The translations under genes were made by a program, and so were the position numbers. A stretch of DNA of 64,000 nt from Mesobacillus subterraneus. Its GTDB lineage: Bacteria > Bacillota > Bacilli > Bacillales > Cytobacillaceae. Positions 7,901 to 17,176 of the stretch are shown here, one piece after another. Positions within the stretch are counted from its first letter, which is position 1; each line of letters begins with the position of its first letter. The stretch is taken from contig NZ_JXIQ01000016.1 in assembly GCF_000934845.1 (NCBI RefSeq), positions 1 to 64,000 on the forward strand. Reading direction: 5' to 3'. The notes below the pieces were generated by a model that was not told the DNA's origin, made no database searches, and worked only from the letters and a program-made list of their open reading frames with translations.

Positions 7901-9868
7901 ATGGATTTAACTGGAATTTTGCAAGTTGTTTCAAATAGTAAACTAGTATACCCAAATGAAGAAAAAGTACGTTCCACCTCCATTGGAAGCACAGAAGCTT
8001 TTCAAGAACTCCTTCGTCAATCACAAGAAGATCCTGGAGCCTTTTGGGATAACGCAGCACGTGAACTGGAATGGTATGAACCTTGGAAGGAAACCATTAG
8101 TGGGCAGCTCCCTGATTTTCGCTTTTTTGTAGACGGGATTAGTAACCCCTCCATCAATTTACTTGACCGACATGTAAATAGTGGTGCAGGTAACCGCACG
8201 GCGCTTATTTGGGAAGGAGAAAACGGCGATACGAAGTTTTACACGTATAATATGCTTCTTGCTGAAGTAAATCGATTCTCGAATGTCCTTCGATCATTTG
8301 GTGTGAAAAAAGGTGATTGTGTAGCTATTTTTCTTCCAAATCTGGCCGAAGCAATTATTGCCGTATTAGCTTGTTTTCGTGTTGGTGCGATCTACAACTC
8401 CATTTTCTCAGGGTATTCGGAAAAATCATTGACAGATCGACTCATCAATTTTGAGCCTAAAGTAGTGGTAACTGCAGATGCAACAGAACGGCGCGGTAAA
8501 GTGATCCATTTAAAAGAAAAGGTGGATGCTGTTGTACCTACAGTACCATCAGTTGAAGCAGTAATTGTTGTTAATCGTTTGAGTACAGAGGTTCAAATGC
8601 AAGAAGGTCGAGATTACTGGTGGCACGAACTTACAAAAAAGGCAAGCATCGTTTGTGAACCTGAAAAATTAGAAGCTAATGAAAGCGGGATTGTATTTTA
8701 TACAAGTGGTACGACAGGAAAACCTAAAGGTGTGGTCCATTCTGGAATGGCTTTTGTCATTCAAAATTATATATATGCAAAATATCATTTGGATCACCAC
8801 GATGATGATGTTTTCTGGTGTACTGCTGATATCGGGTGGTTGACGATGCATATTTGGGGAATTACCGGTGCTTTAGCGAATGGGGTAACAACTGTTGTCT
8901 ATGAGGGGGCAGTTGATTATCCAAATAAGACTCGTTTTTATCAAATAATAGAAAAATACCGGGTGAATAAGTTATTTACCGCCCCAACCGCACTCCGAAT
9001 GTTAAAAAGCATCGGAGAAAAACCATTAGAGGAATTTGATTTATCTTGTCTTGATGTCATTGCTCTTGTGGGTGAACCTTTTGATACAGAAACATGGCAT
9101 TGGACATATGAAGTGTTAGGAAAGAAAAAGGTATATATCAATAATACTTGGGGTCAAACCGAAACAGCAGGATCCCCTATCGCAGGAGCAGCCTGGCTGA
9201 CGCCTATGAAACCAGGTTCATCAGGTATTCCATTTTTAGGCGCAGTGTTTGATGTTGTTGATAACGAAGGAAATCCAGTTAAACCTGGTCAATTAGGAAA
9301 CTTAGTGATGAAAAAACCTTTTCCCATGCTGTGCCGTACCCTTTGGAAAGAACCAGAGCGATATTATGCCTCTTATTTTAGCCAAGTGAAGGGAAGTTAT
9401 TATGCCAGCGATCTTGCCTTAATCGATGATGATGGTTATTTATGGGTAGTTGGTCGTTCTGATGATGCAATGAATGTGGCGGGACATCGGTTAAGCACGA
9501 TGGAAATGGAAAGTGCTGTACTCGAATGTGAGGGTGTTTCTGAATGTGCTATCATCGGGATTCCTGATGAAATAAAAGGGGAAGTTCCTTTAGTATTTGT
9601 CCGTCTGGTTGATGGTTTTGAAGGTACGAAAGAATTAGAAAAACGGATAAATGACAATATTATAAAACAAATTGGTAAGATTGCCAGTCCAAAAACGATT
9701 ATTTTTACCGATGTCTTACCGAAAACAGTCAGCGGAAAAATTATGCGCCGGTTATTAAAAGAAATCATTGTATCAGGAACAGTAGCTGGTGATATTACAG
9801 GACTGGAAGATCCGACAACCGTTGCCCAAATACAAAAGAAGATTGCTGAACGAAAATCTGTAAAATAA
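7901..9868 (+). CDS. Acyl-CoA synthetase of the acetyl-CoA synthetase family
   Basis: A 655-residue AMP-forming CoA ligase that activates a carboxylate to acyl-AMP and then acyl-CoA. The P-loop-like YTSGTTGKPKGVVHSG is near residue 266, TWGQTETAGSP follows, and the C-terminal SGKIMRR carries the adenylation lysine near residue 612. The long N-terminal ACAS region (ETISGQLPDFRFFVDG) makes it Acs/PrpE/acetoacetyl-CoA-synthetase-like. It is clearly longer than the roughly 550-residue B. subtilis YngI that takes this slot. Acetoacetate from HMG-CoA cleavage is an attractive substrate, but this is inferred from context. Ribosome site AAAGGAG; 36 nt after yngJ. Confidence 0.88.
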   Translation: MDLTGILQVVSNSKLVYPNEEKVRSTSIGSTEAFQELLRQSQEDPGAFWDNAARELEWYEPWKETISGQLPDFRFFVDGISNPSINLLDRHVNSGAGNRTALIWEGENGDTKFYTYNMLLAEVNRFSNVLRSFGVKKGDCVAIFLPNLAEAIIAVLACFRVGAIYNSIFSGYSEKSLTDRLINFEPKVVVTADATERRGKVIHLKEKVDAVVPTVPSVEAVIVVNRLSTEVQMQEGRDYWWHELTKKASIVCEPEKLEANESGIVFYTSGTTGKPKGVVHSGMAFVIQNYIYAKYHLDHHDDDVFWCTADIGWLTMHIWGITGALANGVTTVVYEGAVDYPNKTRFYQIIEKYRVNKLFTAPTALRMLKSIGEKPLEEFDLSCLDVIALVGEPFDTETWHWTYEVLGKKKVYINNTWGQTETAGSPIAGAAWLTPMKPGSSGIPFLGAVFDVVDNEGNPVKPGQLGNLVMKKPFPMLCRTLWKEPERYYASYFSQVKGSYYASDLALIDDDGYLWVVGRSDDAMNVAGHRLSTMEMESAVLECEGVSECAIIGIPDEIKGEVPLVFVRLVDGFEGTKELEKRINDNIIKQIGKIASPKTIIFTDVLPKTVSGKIMRRLLKEIIVSGTVAGDITGLEDPTTVAQIQKKIAERKSVK

Positions 9869-9937
9869 GAGTCATAGTAGCGAAAAGTTGCATAACGAAT
9901 CAACATGCTTATATAAAGAGAAGAAAGGATGGAAAGC

Positions 9938-11296
9938 ATGTTCAAAAAGGTTTTAATTGCAAATCGTGGTGAAATCGCTTTAAGAGTAATCCGCACTTGC
10001 AAAAAATTAGGGATTGAAGCAGTTGCAGTTTATTCGGAAGCCGATGCAAACTCCCTTTTTGTGCGGGAAGCGACTGAAGCCTATTGTATCGGAAAGCCTC
10101 CTGTAAACCAAAGCTATTTGAATGCTGATGAAATCATTCGTGTAGCACAAGAAAGTGGTGCAGAAGCGATTCACCCTGGCTATGGACTTTTATCGGAAAA
10201 TGCTGAGTTTGCTAGAAAATGCAGCGAAAAAGGACTTGTATTCATTGGTCCTTCTCCAGAAATCATTGCCATGATGGGAAGCAAAATCGAAGCACGCAAA
10301 ACAATGAAGGAAGCCGGTGTTCCGATTATTGAAGGGCTCAATACATCGCTTGAAAGTGAAAATGAAGCCGTTATGGCTGCAGAAAAAATTGGTTACCCGC
10401 TTATGTTGAAAGCATCCGCAGGTGGAGGCGGCATCGGTATGCAGTTAGTTCACTCCGAGCAAGAACTATTTAAGGCGTTTGCAGGCAATAAAAAACGTGC
10501 AGAGTCTTTCTTTGGAGATGGAGCGATGTTCCTTGAAAAATACATTCAAGAGCCACATCATATAGAGGTGCAAATTTTAGCTGATTCACATGGGAATGTT
10601 GTGCCGCTTTGGGAACGGGAGTGTTCCATACAGCGTCGAAATCAAAAAGTTGTCGAAGAAGCTCCATCGCCATTTATTAATGAAGAAACACGAAAAAATA
10701 TGCTCGATGCTGCGGTGAAAGCTGCTCAATATATAGGCTATTCCAACGCAGGGACGATTGAATTTTTAGTCGATCGTCAGCAAAATTTTTATTTTCTGGA
10801 GATGAATACTAGATTACAAGTTGAACATCCGGTAACCGAAGAGATTACGGGACTTGACCTAGTTGAAGAACAATTGAAAGTAGCAGCAGGACAACGACTT
10901 TCTTTTAAAAGAGAGGATATTCAGCGAAAAGGACACGCAATTGAAGTACGGATTTATGCCGAAGATCCAAAAACCTTTTATCCATCACCAGGAAAAATAA
11001 CGGAATTTCAATTGCCGCATGGGGAAGGTATTCGCAATGAATGCTCCATTGAAGCCGGTTCACAAGTGACGCCGTTTTACGACCCAATGATAGGCAAGTT
11101 AATCGCTTGGGGAACAACGCGTTCAGAGGCTTGTGCCAGAATAAAATCAGCGTTAGAAAACTATAAAATAGAGGGAATTAAAACGAATATTCCAATGCTT
11201 ATCAAAACAGTAAGTCATGAGCAATTCTTATCAGGATATACGACAACTCAATTTGTAAACGAATATTATTTACCTCAATTATCATCAACAAAGTAA
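9938..11296 (+). CDS. yngH: Biotin carboxylase subunit of an acyl-CoA carboxylase
   Basis: A 452-residue biotin carboxylase that carboxylates BCCP-biotin using ATP and bicarbonate. It shows KVLIANRGEIALRVIRTCKK at the start, the ATP-grasp loop KASAGGGGIGM, the EKYIQEPHHIEVQILAD segment, and catalytic EMNTRLQVEHPVTE. It is AccC-sized and lacks a fused biotin domain, which is supplied by the next gene. ATG 9938 is chosen over ATG 9929, which abuts the AAAGG site. It most likely pairs with the carboxyltransferase at 13287 as a 3-methylcrotonyl-CoA-type carboxylase. Confidence 0.93.
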   Translation: MFKKVLIANRGEIALRVIRTCKKLGIEAVAVYSEADANSLFVREATEAYCIGKPPVNQSYLNADEIIRVAQESGAEAIHPGYGLLSENAEFARKCSEKGLVFIGPSPEIIAMMGSKIEARKTMKEAGVPIIEGLNTSLESENEAVMAAEKIGYPLMLKASAGGGGIGMQLVHSEQELFKAFAGNKKRAESFFGDGAMFLEKYIQEPHHIEVQILADSHGNVVPLWERECSIQRRNQKVVEEAPSPFINEETRKNMLDAAVKAAQYIGYSNAGTIEFLVDRQQNFYFLEMNTRLQVEHPVTEEITGLDLVEEQLKVAAGQRLSFKREDIQRKGHAIEVRIYAEDPKTFYPSPGKITEFQLPHGEGIRNECSIEAGSQVTPFYDPMIGKLIAWGTTRSEACARIKSALENYKIEGIKTNIPMLIKTVSHEQFLSGYTTTQFVNEYYLPQLSSTK

Positions 11297-11310
11297 AGGA
11301 GAGAAAGAAA

Positions 11311-11523
11311 ATGGCAAAAATTGCAGCAGGTATGGCTGGGAGTGTATGGAAGGTACTAGTAAAAGAAGGGGATCCAGTAAAAGCTGGTCAGGATGTAGTC
11401 ATCCTTGAATCTATGAAAATGGAAATCCCTATTGCGGTCGATGTGGATGGAACGGTGACGAAAGTAAATGTGCAAGAAGGGGATTTTGTCAATGACAGCG
11501 ATGCGGTCATCGAAATAGAGTAG
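11311..11523 (+). CDS. yngHB: Stand-alone biotin carboxyl carrier protein
   Basis: A 70-residue biotinyl domain. The biotin-accepting Lys36 lies in ILESMKMEIP, and the second hammerhead half is VQEGDFVNDSDAVIEIE. It lacks the Pro/Ala-rich N-terminal part of AccB, as in the small B. subtilis YngHB. It sits 14 nt after the biotin carboxylase with AAAGGAGAG upstream, and its stop TAG touches the ribosome site of the lyase gene. Modified by BirA; carrier between the biotin carboxylase and the carboxyltransferase. Confidence 0.93.
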   Translation: MAKIAAGMAGSVWKVLVKEGDPVKAGQDVVILESMKMEIPIAVDVDGTVTKVNVQEGDFVNDSDAVIEIE

Positions 11524-11534
11524 GAGGTAAAGTG

Positions 11535-12455
11535 TTGAAGTTACCAAAAAAGGTCACAGTAAAAGAGGTTGGCCCAAGAGACGGACTTCAAAATGAAAAG
11601 GAACGAGTAGCAACGGAAGATAAAATTGCTTGGATTGATTCCCTTTCAGAAACAGGCGTTTCGTATATTGAAGTCAGCTCATTTGTCCATCCAAAGTGGA
11701 TCCCGCAGTTAGCGGATGCAGCGGAAGTTTTAAAGACGATTAAAAGGAGGAAGGGTGTCACTTATGCTGCCCTTGTTCCAAATATAAGGGGTTTGGATCG
11801 AGCGCTGGAAGTAGATGTAGATGAAGTGAGTATTTTTATGTCGGCAAGTGAAGGGCATAATCGCAGTAATATTAATAAATCGATTGAAGAAACGTATCCC
11901 ATCCTCGGAGAAGTTGTAAAAGAAGCCAAACAAGCTGGGAAAAGAGTAAGGGGATATGTATCGACCGTAATTGCTTGCCCTTATGATGGGCCAGTCTCTC
12001 CATCGAAAGTAAGAACAGTGGCTGATCAATTGTTTTCAATGGGAATTGATGAATTATCGTTAGGTGAAACGATTGGGGTTGCTGTTCCGACTCAAGTGGA
12101 ACAACTGCTTGACGAACTTCTGCTACATTTTGATTCAGAAAAGCTGGCAATGCATTTCCATGATACACGAGGAACAGCCTTAGCTAATATTGTGAAATCG
12201 CTTGAAATGGGCATTACCATTTTTGATAGCTCATTAGGAGGATTAGGGGGTTGTCCGTATGCAAAGGGTGCCTCGGGAAATGTGGCAACCGATGATTTGG
12301 TCTATATGCTTCACGAATTAGGAATTGAAACTGGAATTGATTTTCAGTCCTTAATGAAGTCGGGCCAACTGATAGAGACAGCGCTTGGAAAGCAGTTGAA
12401 AAGCCGACAAATGGATATTTTGCGAGCAGAAGGAAGGGGCGAATATCTTGAATGA
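11535..12455 (+). CDS. yngG: Hydroxymethylglutaryl-CoA lyase
   Basis: A 306-residue TIM-barrel lyase cleaving HMG-CoA to acetyl-CoA and acetoacetate, the last step of leucine breakdown. KEVGPRDGLQNE carries the metal and acid residues, AMHFHDTRGTALANI supplies metal-binding His residues, and GLGGCPYAKGASGNVATDDL holds the active-site Cys loop. TTG 11535 is chosen because AGGAGG lies 7 nt upstream; GTG 11532 would leave 4 nt. It overlaps the next gene by 8 nt, indicating coupled translation. Confidence 0.94.
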   Translation: MKLPKKVTVKEVGPRDGLQNEKERVATEDKIAWIDSLSETGVSYIEVSSFVHPKWIPQLADAAEVLKTIKRRKGVTYAALVPNIRGLDRALEVDVDEVSIFMSASEGHNRSNINKSIEETYPILGEVVKEAKQAGKRVRGYVSTVIACPYDGPVSPSKVRTVADQLFSMGIDELSLGETIGVAVPTQVEQLLDELLLHFDSEKLAMHFHDTRGTALANIVKSLEMGITIFDSSLGGLGGCPYAKGASGNVATDDLVYMLHELGIETGIDFQSLMKSGQLIETALGKQLKSRQMDILRAEGRGEYLE

Positions 12456-13242
12456 ACCAGTCCGCCAAACCGTCCAAATAGAAAAACGGAATGATGGGAT
12501 TGCGATTGTCACATTGAATCGGCCTGAAGCAGCAAATGCCTTTTCTAAACAAATGCTGTATGACCTCCATGATGCGGTTTATCACATTAAAAATGACGCG
12601 AACGTTAGAGTTGTGATTCTAACAGGTTCTGGAGAAAAAGCTTTTTGTGCAGGTGCAGATTTAAAAGAGCGTAAAGGGATGTCAGATTCCGAAGTAAAAC
12701 AAACGGTCCGCTTAATTGGTGGCACTATTAAAGAGATTGAAGACTTGCCTCAGCCGGTCATTGCCGCTATAAATGGCGTCGCCTTTGGCGGGGGTCTCGA
12801 GCTAGCCCTAGCATGTGATTTGCGAATCGGTGCAATCGAGGCAATGCTCGGTCTTACTGAGACTTCGCTTGCGATTATTCCTGGAGCTGGGGGAACACAG
12901 CGGCTACCACGTTTAATTGGTCTAGGGAAAGCGAAAGAACTGATTTTCACTGCTAAACGATTAACAGCGGAGGAAGCAGCTACCATCGGTCTGTTTGAAT
13001 ACACTGTTCCTCGCTCAGATTTATTAGAAAAAGCATTCGAACTTGCTGAATCAATGTTGAAAAATGGCCCGCTCGCCTTAATTCAGGCAAAGATCGCTAT
13101 GAATAGAGGGGTTGAAGTGGACTTAGCGACGGGGCTTAAAATGGAAGAATTGGCTTATGATGCACTCATTCCAACGGCGGATCGCTTAGAGGGATTGAAC
13201 GCTTTTGCTGAAAAACGTTCTCCACAGTATAAAGGACAATAA
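12448..13242 (+). CDS. yngF: Enoyl-CoA hydratase (methylglutaconyl-CoA hydratase type)
   Basis: A 264-residue crotonase-fold hydratase. The oxyanion-hole segments are FCAGADLKERKG and INGVAFGGGLELALACD. Both catalytic glutamates are visible: GLTETSLAIIPGAGGTQRL and AKELIFTAKRL. In this operon it should hydrate 3-methylglutaconyl-CoA to HMG-CoA, matching YngF; the substrate is inferred from neighbours. The start is TTG 12448 with AAGGAAGGGG upstream, overlapping the lyase end. Confidence 0.92.
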   Translation: MNEPVRQTVQIEKRNDGIAIVTLNRPEAANAFSKQMLYDLHDAVYHIKNDANVRVVILTGSGEKAFCAGADLKERKGMSDSEVKQTVRLIGGTIKEIEDLPQPVIAAINGVAFGGGLELALACDLRIGAIEAMLGLTETSLAIIPGAGGTQRLPRLIGLGKAKELIFTAKRLTAEEAATIGLFEYTVPRSDLLEKAFELAESMLKNGPLALIQAKIAMNRGVEVDLATGLKMEELAYDALIPTADRLEGLNAFAEKRSPQYKGQ

Positions 13243-13286
13243 ATGGATCTGAAGGGTGTCTGAGCTGGAAAAAAGGAGGGGCTGCA

Positions 13287-14825
13287 ATGAACGAGACAAA
13301 TATAAAATCGGATTACCAAATAAAACAAGAAGAAGTAATTAAGGGTGGTCAAGAAAAATATCATCAAAAAAACTTAGAACAAGGGAAGCTTTTCGTTCGT
13401 GACCGTCTGAATTTATTACTTGACAATGGCCTTCAGGCAGAGGACGGAATGTTTGCGAATGTTCTTGCCGGAGATCTTCCGGCAGATGGAGTAGTAACGG
13501 GAATTGGAAAAATTCATGGCCGAACGGTTTGCGTGATGGCCAATGATTCTACTGTTAAAGCTGGATCTTGGGGAAAGCGCACGGTAGAGAAAATCATTCG
13601 GATTCAGGAAACAGCTGAAAAAATGCGTTGTCCGATGTTTTACCTCGTTGATTCTGCGGGTGCGAGGATTACGGACCAATTAGAAATGTTCCCAGGCCGT
13701 AGAGGGGCTGGTCGGATTTTCTATAACCAAGTAAAAATGTCAGGCAAAGTTCCGCAAGTTTGTTTATTATTTGGTCCATCTGCCGCGGGTGGTGCGTATA
13801 TTCCTGCTTTTTGCGACATCGTTGTGATGGTCGAAGGGAACGCCTCCATGTATTTAGGGTCACCACGAATGGCGGAAATGGTCATTGGCGAAAAAGTGAC
13901 CCTTGAACAAATGGGTGGCGCGAAAATGCATTGTTCTGTTTCTGGCTGTGGAGATGTATTGGCCAAAACAGAAGAAGAAGCCATCACTTATGCTCGCAAC
14001 TATTTAACGTATTTTCCAAACAATTTTACGGAAAAGCCTGTTAAAGCAGAAGCAAAGGCACCAGCTTCTTTTGAAAAATCAATGGAAGATATTATTCCAA
14101 TGAACCAAAATGCGCCTTTCGATATGTATCAATTAATTGAGAGAGTAGTTGATGAAGATTCTATTTGTGAAATTAAGAAGCTATTTGCCCCAGAGCTGAT
14201 TACCACACTAGCACGTCTTAATGGGCAGCCGATCGGAATTATCGCGAATCAACCACGTGTAAAAGGGGGGGTTTTATTCCATGATAGTGCCGACAAAGCC
14301 GCCAAGTTTATCAACCTTTGTGATGCTTTCCATATTCCATTATTATTTTTAGCGGATGTTCCTGGCTTCATGATTGGGACAAATGTTGAAAAAGCTGGAA
14401 TCATTCGGCATGGGGCAAAAATGATTTTTGCCATGAGCGAAGCAACTGTGCCAAAAATGACGGTGATCGTTCGAAAGGCATATGGGGCAGGTTTGTATGC
14501 GATGGCCGGCCCTGCATTTGAGCCAGATTGTTGTATTGCTCTTCCGACTGCAGCAATTGCTGTGATGGGTCCAGAAGCTGCGGTAAATGCAGTTTATGCC
14601 AATAAAATTGCTGCGCTGCCAGAAGCAGAGCGTGCAGCCTTCATAGCGGAAAAACGGGAGGAATTTCGTGAAGATATCGATATTTATCGACTTGCTTCTG
14701 AATTAATCATCGATGACATCGTCGAGCCAAATCGTCTGCGCGCAGAATTAGCTGCTCGTTTAGAGGTTTATATGTCTAAGTATCTTGTATTTACTGAACG
14801 GAAACATGGGGTATATCCTGTTTAA
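13287..14825 (+). CDS. yngE: Acyl-CoA carboxylase carboxyltransferase subunit
   Basis: A 512-residue carboxyltransferase of the PccB/MccB family with both crotonase-like halves in one chain. It moves carboxyl from BCCP-biotin to the acyl-CoA. LVDSAGARITDQLEMFPGRR, FGPSAAGGAYIPAF, LFLADVPGFMIGTNVEKAGI and VRKAYGAGLYAMAGPAFEPD are diagnostic. The MFPGRRGAGRIFYNQ stretch is more like 3-methylcrotonyl-CoA than propionyl-CoA carboxylases. It closes the operon. Ribosome site AAAAGGAGG; a terminator follows. Confidence 0.92.
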   Translation: MNETNIKSDYQIKQEEVIKGGQEKYHQKNLEQGKLFVRDRLNLLLDNGLQAEDGMFANVLAGDLPADGVVTGIGKIHGRTVCVMANDSTVKAGSWGKRTVEKIIRIQETAEKMRCPMFYLVDSAGARITDQLEMFPGRRGAGRIFYNQVKMSGKVPQVCLLFGPSAAGGAYIPAFCDIVVMVEGNASMYLGSPRMAEMVIGEKVTLEQMGGAKMHCSVSGCGDVLAKTEEEAITYARNYLTYFPNNFTEKPVKAEAKAPASFEKSMEDIIPMNQNAPFDMYQLIERVVDEDSICEIKKLFAPELITTLARLNGQPIGIIANQPRVKGGVLFHDSADKAAKFINLCDAFHIPLLFLADVPGFMIGTNVEKAGIIRHGAKMIFAMSEATVPKMTVIVRKAYGAGLYAMAGPAFEPDCCIALPTAAIAVMGPEAAVNAVYANKIAALPEAERAAFIAEKREEFREDIDIYRLASELIIDDIVEPNRLRAELAARLEVYMSKYLVFTERKHGVYPV

Positions 14826-14868
14826 TCAAAAGTGTATAGCATTTCAACATAAAAGTTTTTAATAGTTT

Positions 14869-14903
14869 AAAAGGACTTTCCTTCGGTAGGAAGGTCCTTT
14901 TTC
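14869..14903 (+). terminator. Terminator of the acyl-CoA operon
   Basis: AAAGGACTTTCC, loop TTCGGTA, then GGAAGGTCCTTT and a T run, 45 nt after the carboxyltransferase stop. Confidence 0.9.
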
Positions 14904-14969
14904 GTAATATCAGAATTTATATGTTGACCCTTTTTTGTGAAGCCGCAGCACAAACCATTTTTAGCTTTA

Positions 14970-15105
14970 GAAGAAGCAATGAGCCGTATCGGTGCCCAAA
15001 AAAACCGCAAATCGAGAAAAGAGGACACGAATAAGCCGTATCGGTGCTAAAAATGCCTCAGAACTAGCAAGCACCAATGAGTGCTATAAAAAATGCCCTT
15101 TCACA
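14970..15105 (+). repeat. 52-bp tandem repeat, array B (about 2.5 degenerate copies)
   Basis: AGCCGTATCGGTGC starts at 14982 and again at 15034, exactly 52 bp apart. A third, worn copy gives GTGCTATAAAAAATGCC near 15088. A GAAAAG-type box precedes the inverted arms, as in the arrays at 2130 and 36945. Stems here are less regular; AGCAC and GTGCT in the last copy pair well. Confidence 0.5.
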
Positions 15106-15135
15106 CGCCAACACTTGCCTCTTGCTGGAAATAAA

Positions 15136-16833
15136 TCAGAATTTCCCTGATTTGAATATGGAATATAGCAGCCAAAGAAACATCAATAGGGCTACTCCAA
15201 ATCCAATTTCAATAGCCGGTATGTTCCAGAGAAGGAGCGATTGCCTACTTAATGCAGAGCCAATAATTAGTCCAACCATAATAATACTAAAAGCAAGTAA
15301 GACAATGCTAAAAGATAATCGATTGCTAATACGATCTAATTTGGTTAAGAACAGATCAAGTTCGGGAATTGTAATTTCCATGCGCATTTTCCCTTTTTTT
15401 AGTACGGTTGTATATTGTTGGATCGATTTTGGCAATTCCGTAAGTATTTCCGCATATTCAAACATATGGTTTAAAACTTTTCCGGCTACCTTTCTTGGGT
15501 GATAACGTTCTTTTAGCAGCTGCCGGCCAAAAGGTTCAGCCATTTTTATGATACTAAGTTCGGGATCTAACTGTTCGACTGTCCCTTCGATGGTAAGAAG
15601 TGTTTTTCCTAATAAGATTAGATCTGCTGGAATCTGAATATGGTGTTGGTAGGCTATCGAAAAAAGATCATTTACCGCCTCACCAAGACTGACCTGACTT
15701 AAAGGGACATCGTAATATTTCTCCTTTAGTTGATCTACATCCGATCTTAATCGCTGCATATTGACATCATCAGGCACCAATCCCATTCGGGTAATCGCTT
15801 TAATTACTCCGTCCGTGTTTTGACGCATCATCGAAATGACCAAAGAAGCAAAGTGAGATTTTAGTTCCGTAGTAAGGCGTCCAACCATACCAAAATCCAT
15901 AAAAACGATGACTTCTCCTGGTAATGCTATGATATTCCCTGGGTGGGGATCTCCATGAAAAAAGCCTTCGATCAAAATTTGATGGAAAATAGCATGAACT
16001 AACCGTTCAGCCAAGATTTTATGGTTATATTCTTCATCTTCATTTTTTTGTATTTCATTCAATTTTTTTCCTTCAATGTATTCCATTGTCAGCACTTTTG
16101 GCGTTGAATAATTCCAATATACTTTAGGGATACGGATTTTCGGATCGTTTTCAAATTGTTTATCGATCTTTTCCGCATTTCGTCCTTCAATGGTATAATT
16201 CAGCTCAGCTCGAAGAGACATGGAAAATTCTTCAACCATATCCCGTAGCTGATATTGAGCCGCCCATTTCAACCGTAGTTCAGCTAGCAACGCTAACTCT
16301 TGAAGGATTTCTAAATCGGTTTCAATAATTTTTTTGATATTAGGACGTTGGATCTTTACAGCGACTCGCTCCCCAGAATTCAAAACCGCGAAATGGACTT
16401 GTCCAATAGAAGCAGCCGCAAGGGGGGACTCGTGAAATTCTTCAAATACAGAGTCAATCGCCACACCTAATTCTTGTTCGATAATGGTTTTTACCTCTTG
16501 AAATGAAAAGGGAGGTACACGATCTTGGAGTTTTTCCAGCTCATGAATGATGTCAGCAGGAATTAAATCCGGACGTGTACTCGCAATCTGTCCTATTTTA
16601 ACAAAAGTTGGCCCCAATTCCTCTAAGAACAATCGAATTCGTTCACCCAACGTTTTTGAATGAATCTCTGGATAGTCTTCGACAAATAATCGTTTAGGCA
16701 AGGAAAGAAGTTCAAGAAGTCCTAATTCCTTGATCAAAAAACCGAATCCATTGCGGGAAAATGCCGCTACGATATCTCGATAGCGCTGAAAATGTCGAAT
16801 TCTTTTTTCAAAAATAGGAGACACTCCTTCCAT
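15136..16833 (-). CDS. UbiB/AarF (ABC1) family atypical kinase
   Basis: A 565-residue ABC1/UbiB protein, an atypical kinase-like ATPase linked in other organisms to quinone and membrane-lipid metabolism. The KxGQ motif is in GPTFVKIGQIASTRPDLIP, the Ala-rich loop in AAASIGQVH, ATP Lys in VAVKIQRP, the catalytic segment in FHGDPHPGNI and the metal Asp in VFMDFGMVGRL. Two C-terminal transmembrane helices follow (about residues 505-560). The start is uncertain: ATG 16833 has no ribosome site, while AAGGAG lies 8 nt before an in-frame ATT at about 16815. It is the last gene of a three-gene minus-strand operon. Confidence 0.9.
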   Translation of the reverse strand: MEGVSPIFEKRIRHFQRYRDIVAAFSRNGFGFLIKELGLLELLSLPKRLFVEDYPEIHSKTLGERIRLFLEELGPTFVKIGQIASTRPDLIPADIIHELEKLQDRVPPFSFQEVKTIIEQELGVAIDSVFEEFHESPLAAASIGQVHFAVLNSGERVAVKIQRPNIKKIIETDLEILQELALLAELRLKWAAQYQLRDMVEEFSMSLRAELNYTIEGRNAEKIDKQFENDPKIRIPKVYWNYSTPKVLTMEYIEGKKLNEIQKNEDEEYNHKILAERLVHAIFHQILIEGFFHGDPHPGNIIALPGEVIVFMDFGMVGRLTTELKSHFASLVISMMRQNTDGVIKAITRMGLVPDDVNMQRLRSDVDQLKEKYYDVPLSQVSLGEAVNDLFSIAYQHHIQIPADLILLGKTLLTIEGTVEQLDPELSIIKMAEPFGRQLLKERYHPRKVAGKVLNHMFEYAEILTELPKSIQQYTTVLKKGKMRMEITIPELDLFLTKLDRISNRLSFSIVLLAFSIIMVGLIIGSALSRQSLLLWNIPAIEIGFGVALLMFLWLLYSIFKSGKF

Positions 16834-16851
16834 AACAACTAGGTTTTTATT

Positions 16852-17154
16852 TCAATCCGGTTTATTTTCTCGATTTTCTAATTGATCCAACCGTTGTTCC
16901 AATCGCTTAATATCATCTTTGGAAGCTAGATTTAATTCACCAAACAATTCTTTGATTCTTTTGCTTACAATTTGATCCAACTCTTTTTGCGTTTCATTTC
17001 CTTTTTGTACTAATTGGTCAACTAATTCTTTTGACTCCTCACGGCTCAATTCCCCTTTTTTCACCAACTCATCTACCATTTTTTCAGCCTGCTCTTTACT
17101 CGCCACTACAAGTCCTAATCCTAATGCCATTCCTTTTTTGATCATGTTTTTCAT
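16852..17154 (-). CDS. Phasin-like coiled-coil protein
   Basis: A 100-residue, mostly helical protein: a short hydrophobic N-terminal stretch (MKNMIKKGMALGLGLVVASK) followed by a charged coiled coil ending in DIKRLEQRLDQLENRE. This matches small PHA-granule phasin-superfamily proteins often found beside UbiB-type kinases. The start at 17154 is chosen because GAGGAGG is 9 nt upstream. It lies between the patatin and the UbiB genes. It may tether or scaffold at a lipid surface, but its function is not demonstrated. Confidence 0.7.
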   Translation of the reverse strand: MKNMIKKGMALGLGLVVASKEQAEKMVDELVKKGELSREESKELVDQLVQKGNETQKELDQIVSKRIKELFGELNLASKDDIKRLEQRLDQLENRENKPD

Positions 17155-17176
17155 TATAGTGATCCTCCTCATAAGA

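Noticed and set aside
11730-12168. Minus-strand frames inside the HMG-CoA lyase gene
   Set aside because: They are shadows of a well-supported gene with no family similarity or ribosome site.
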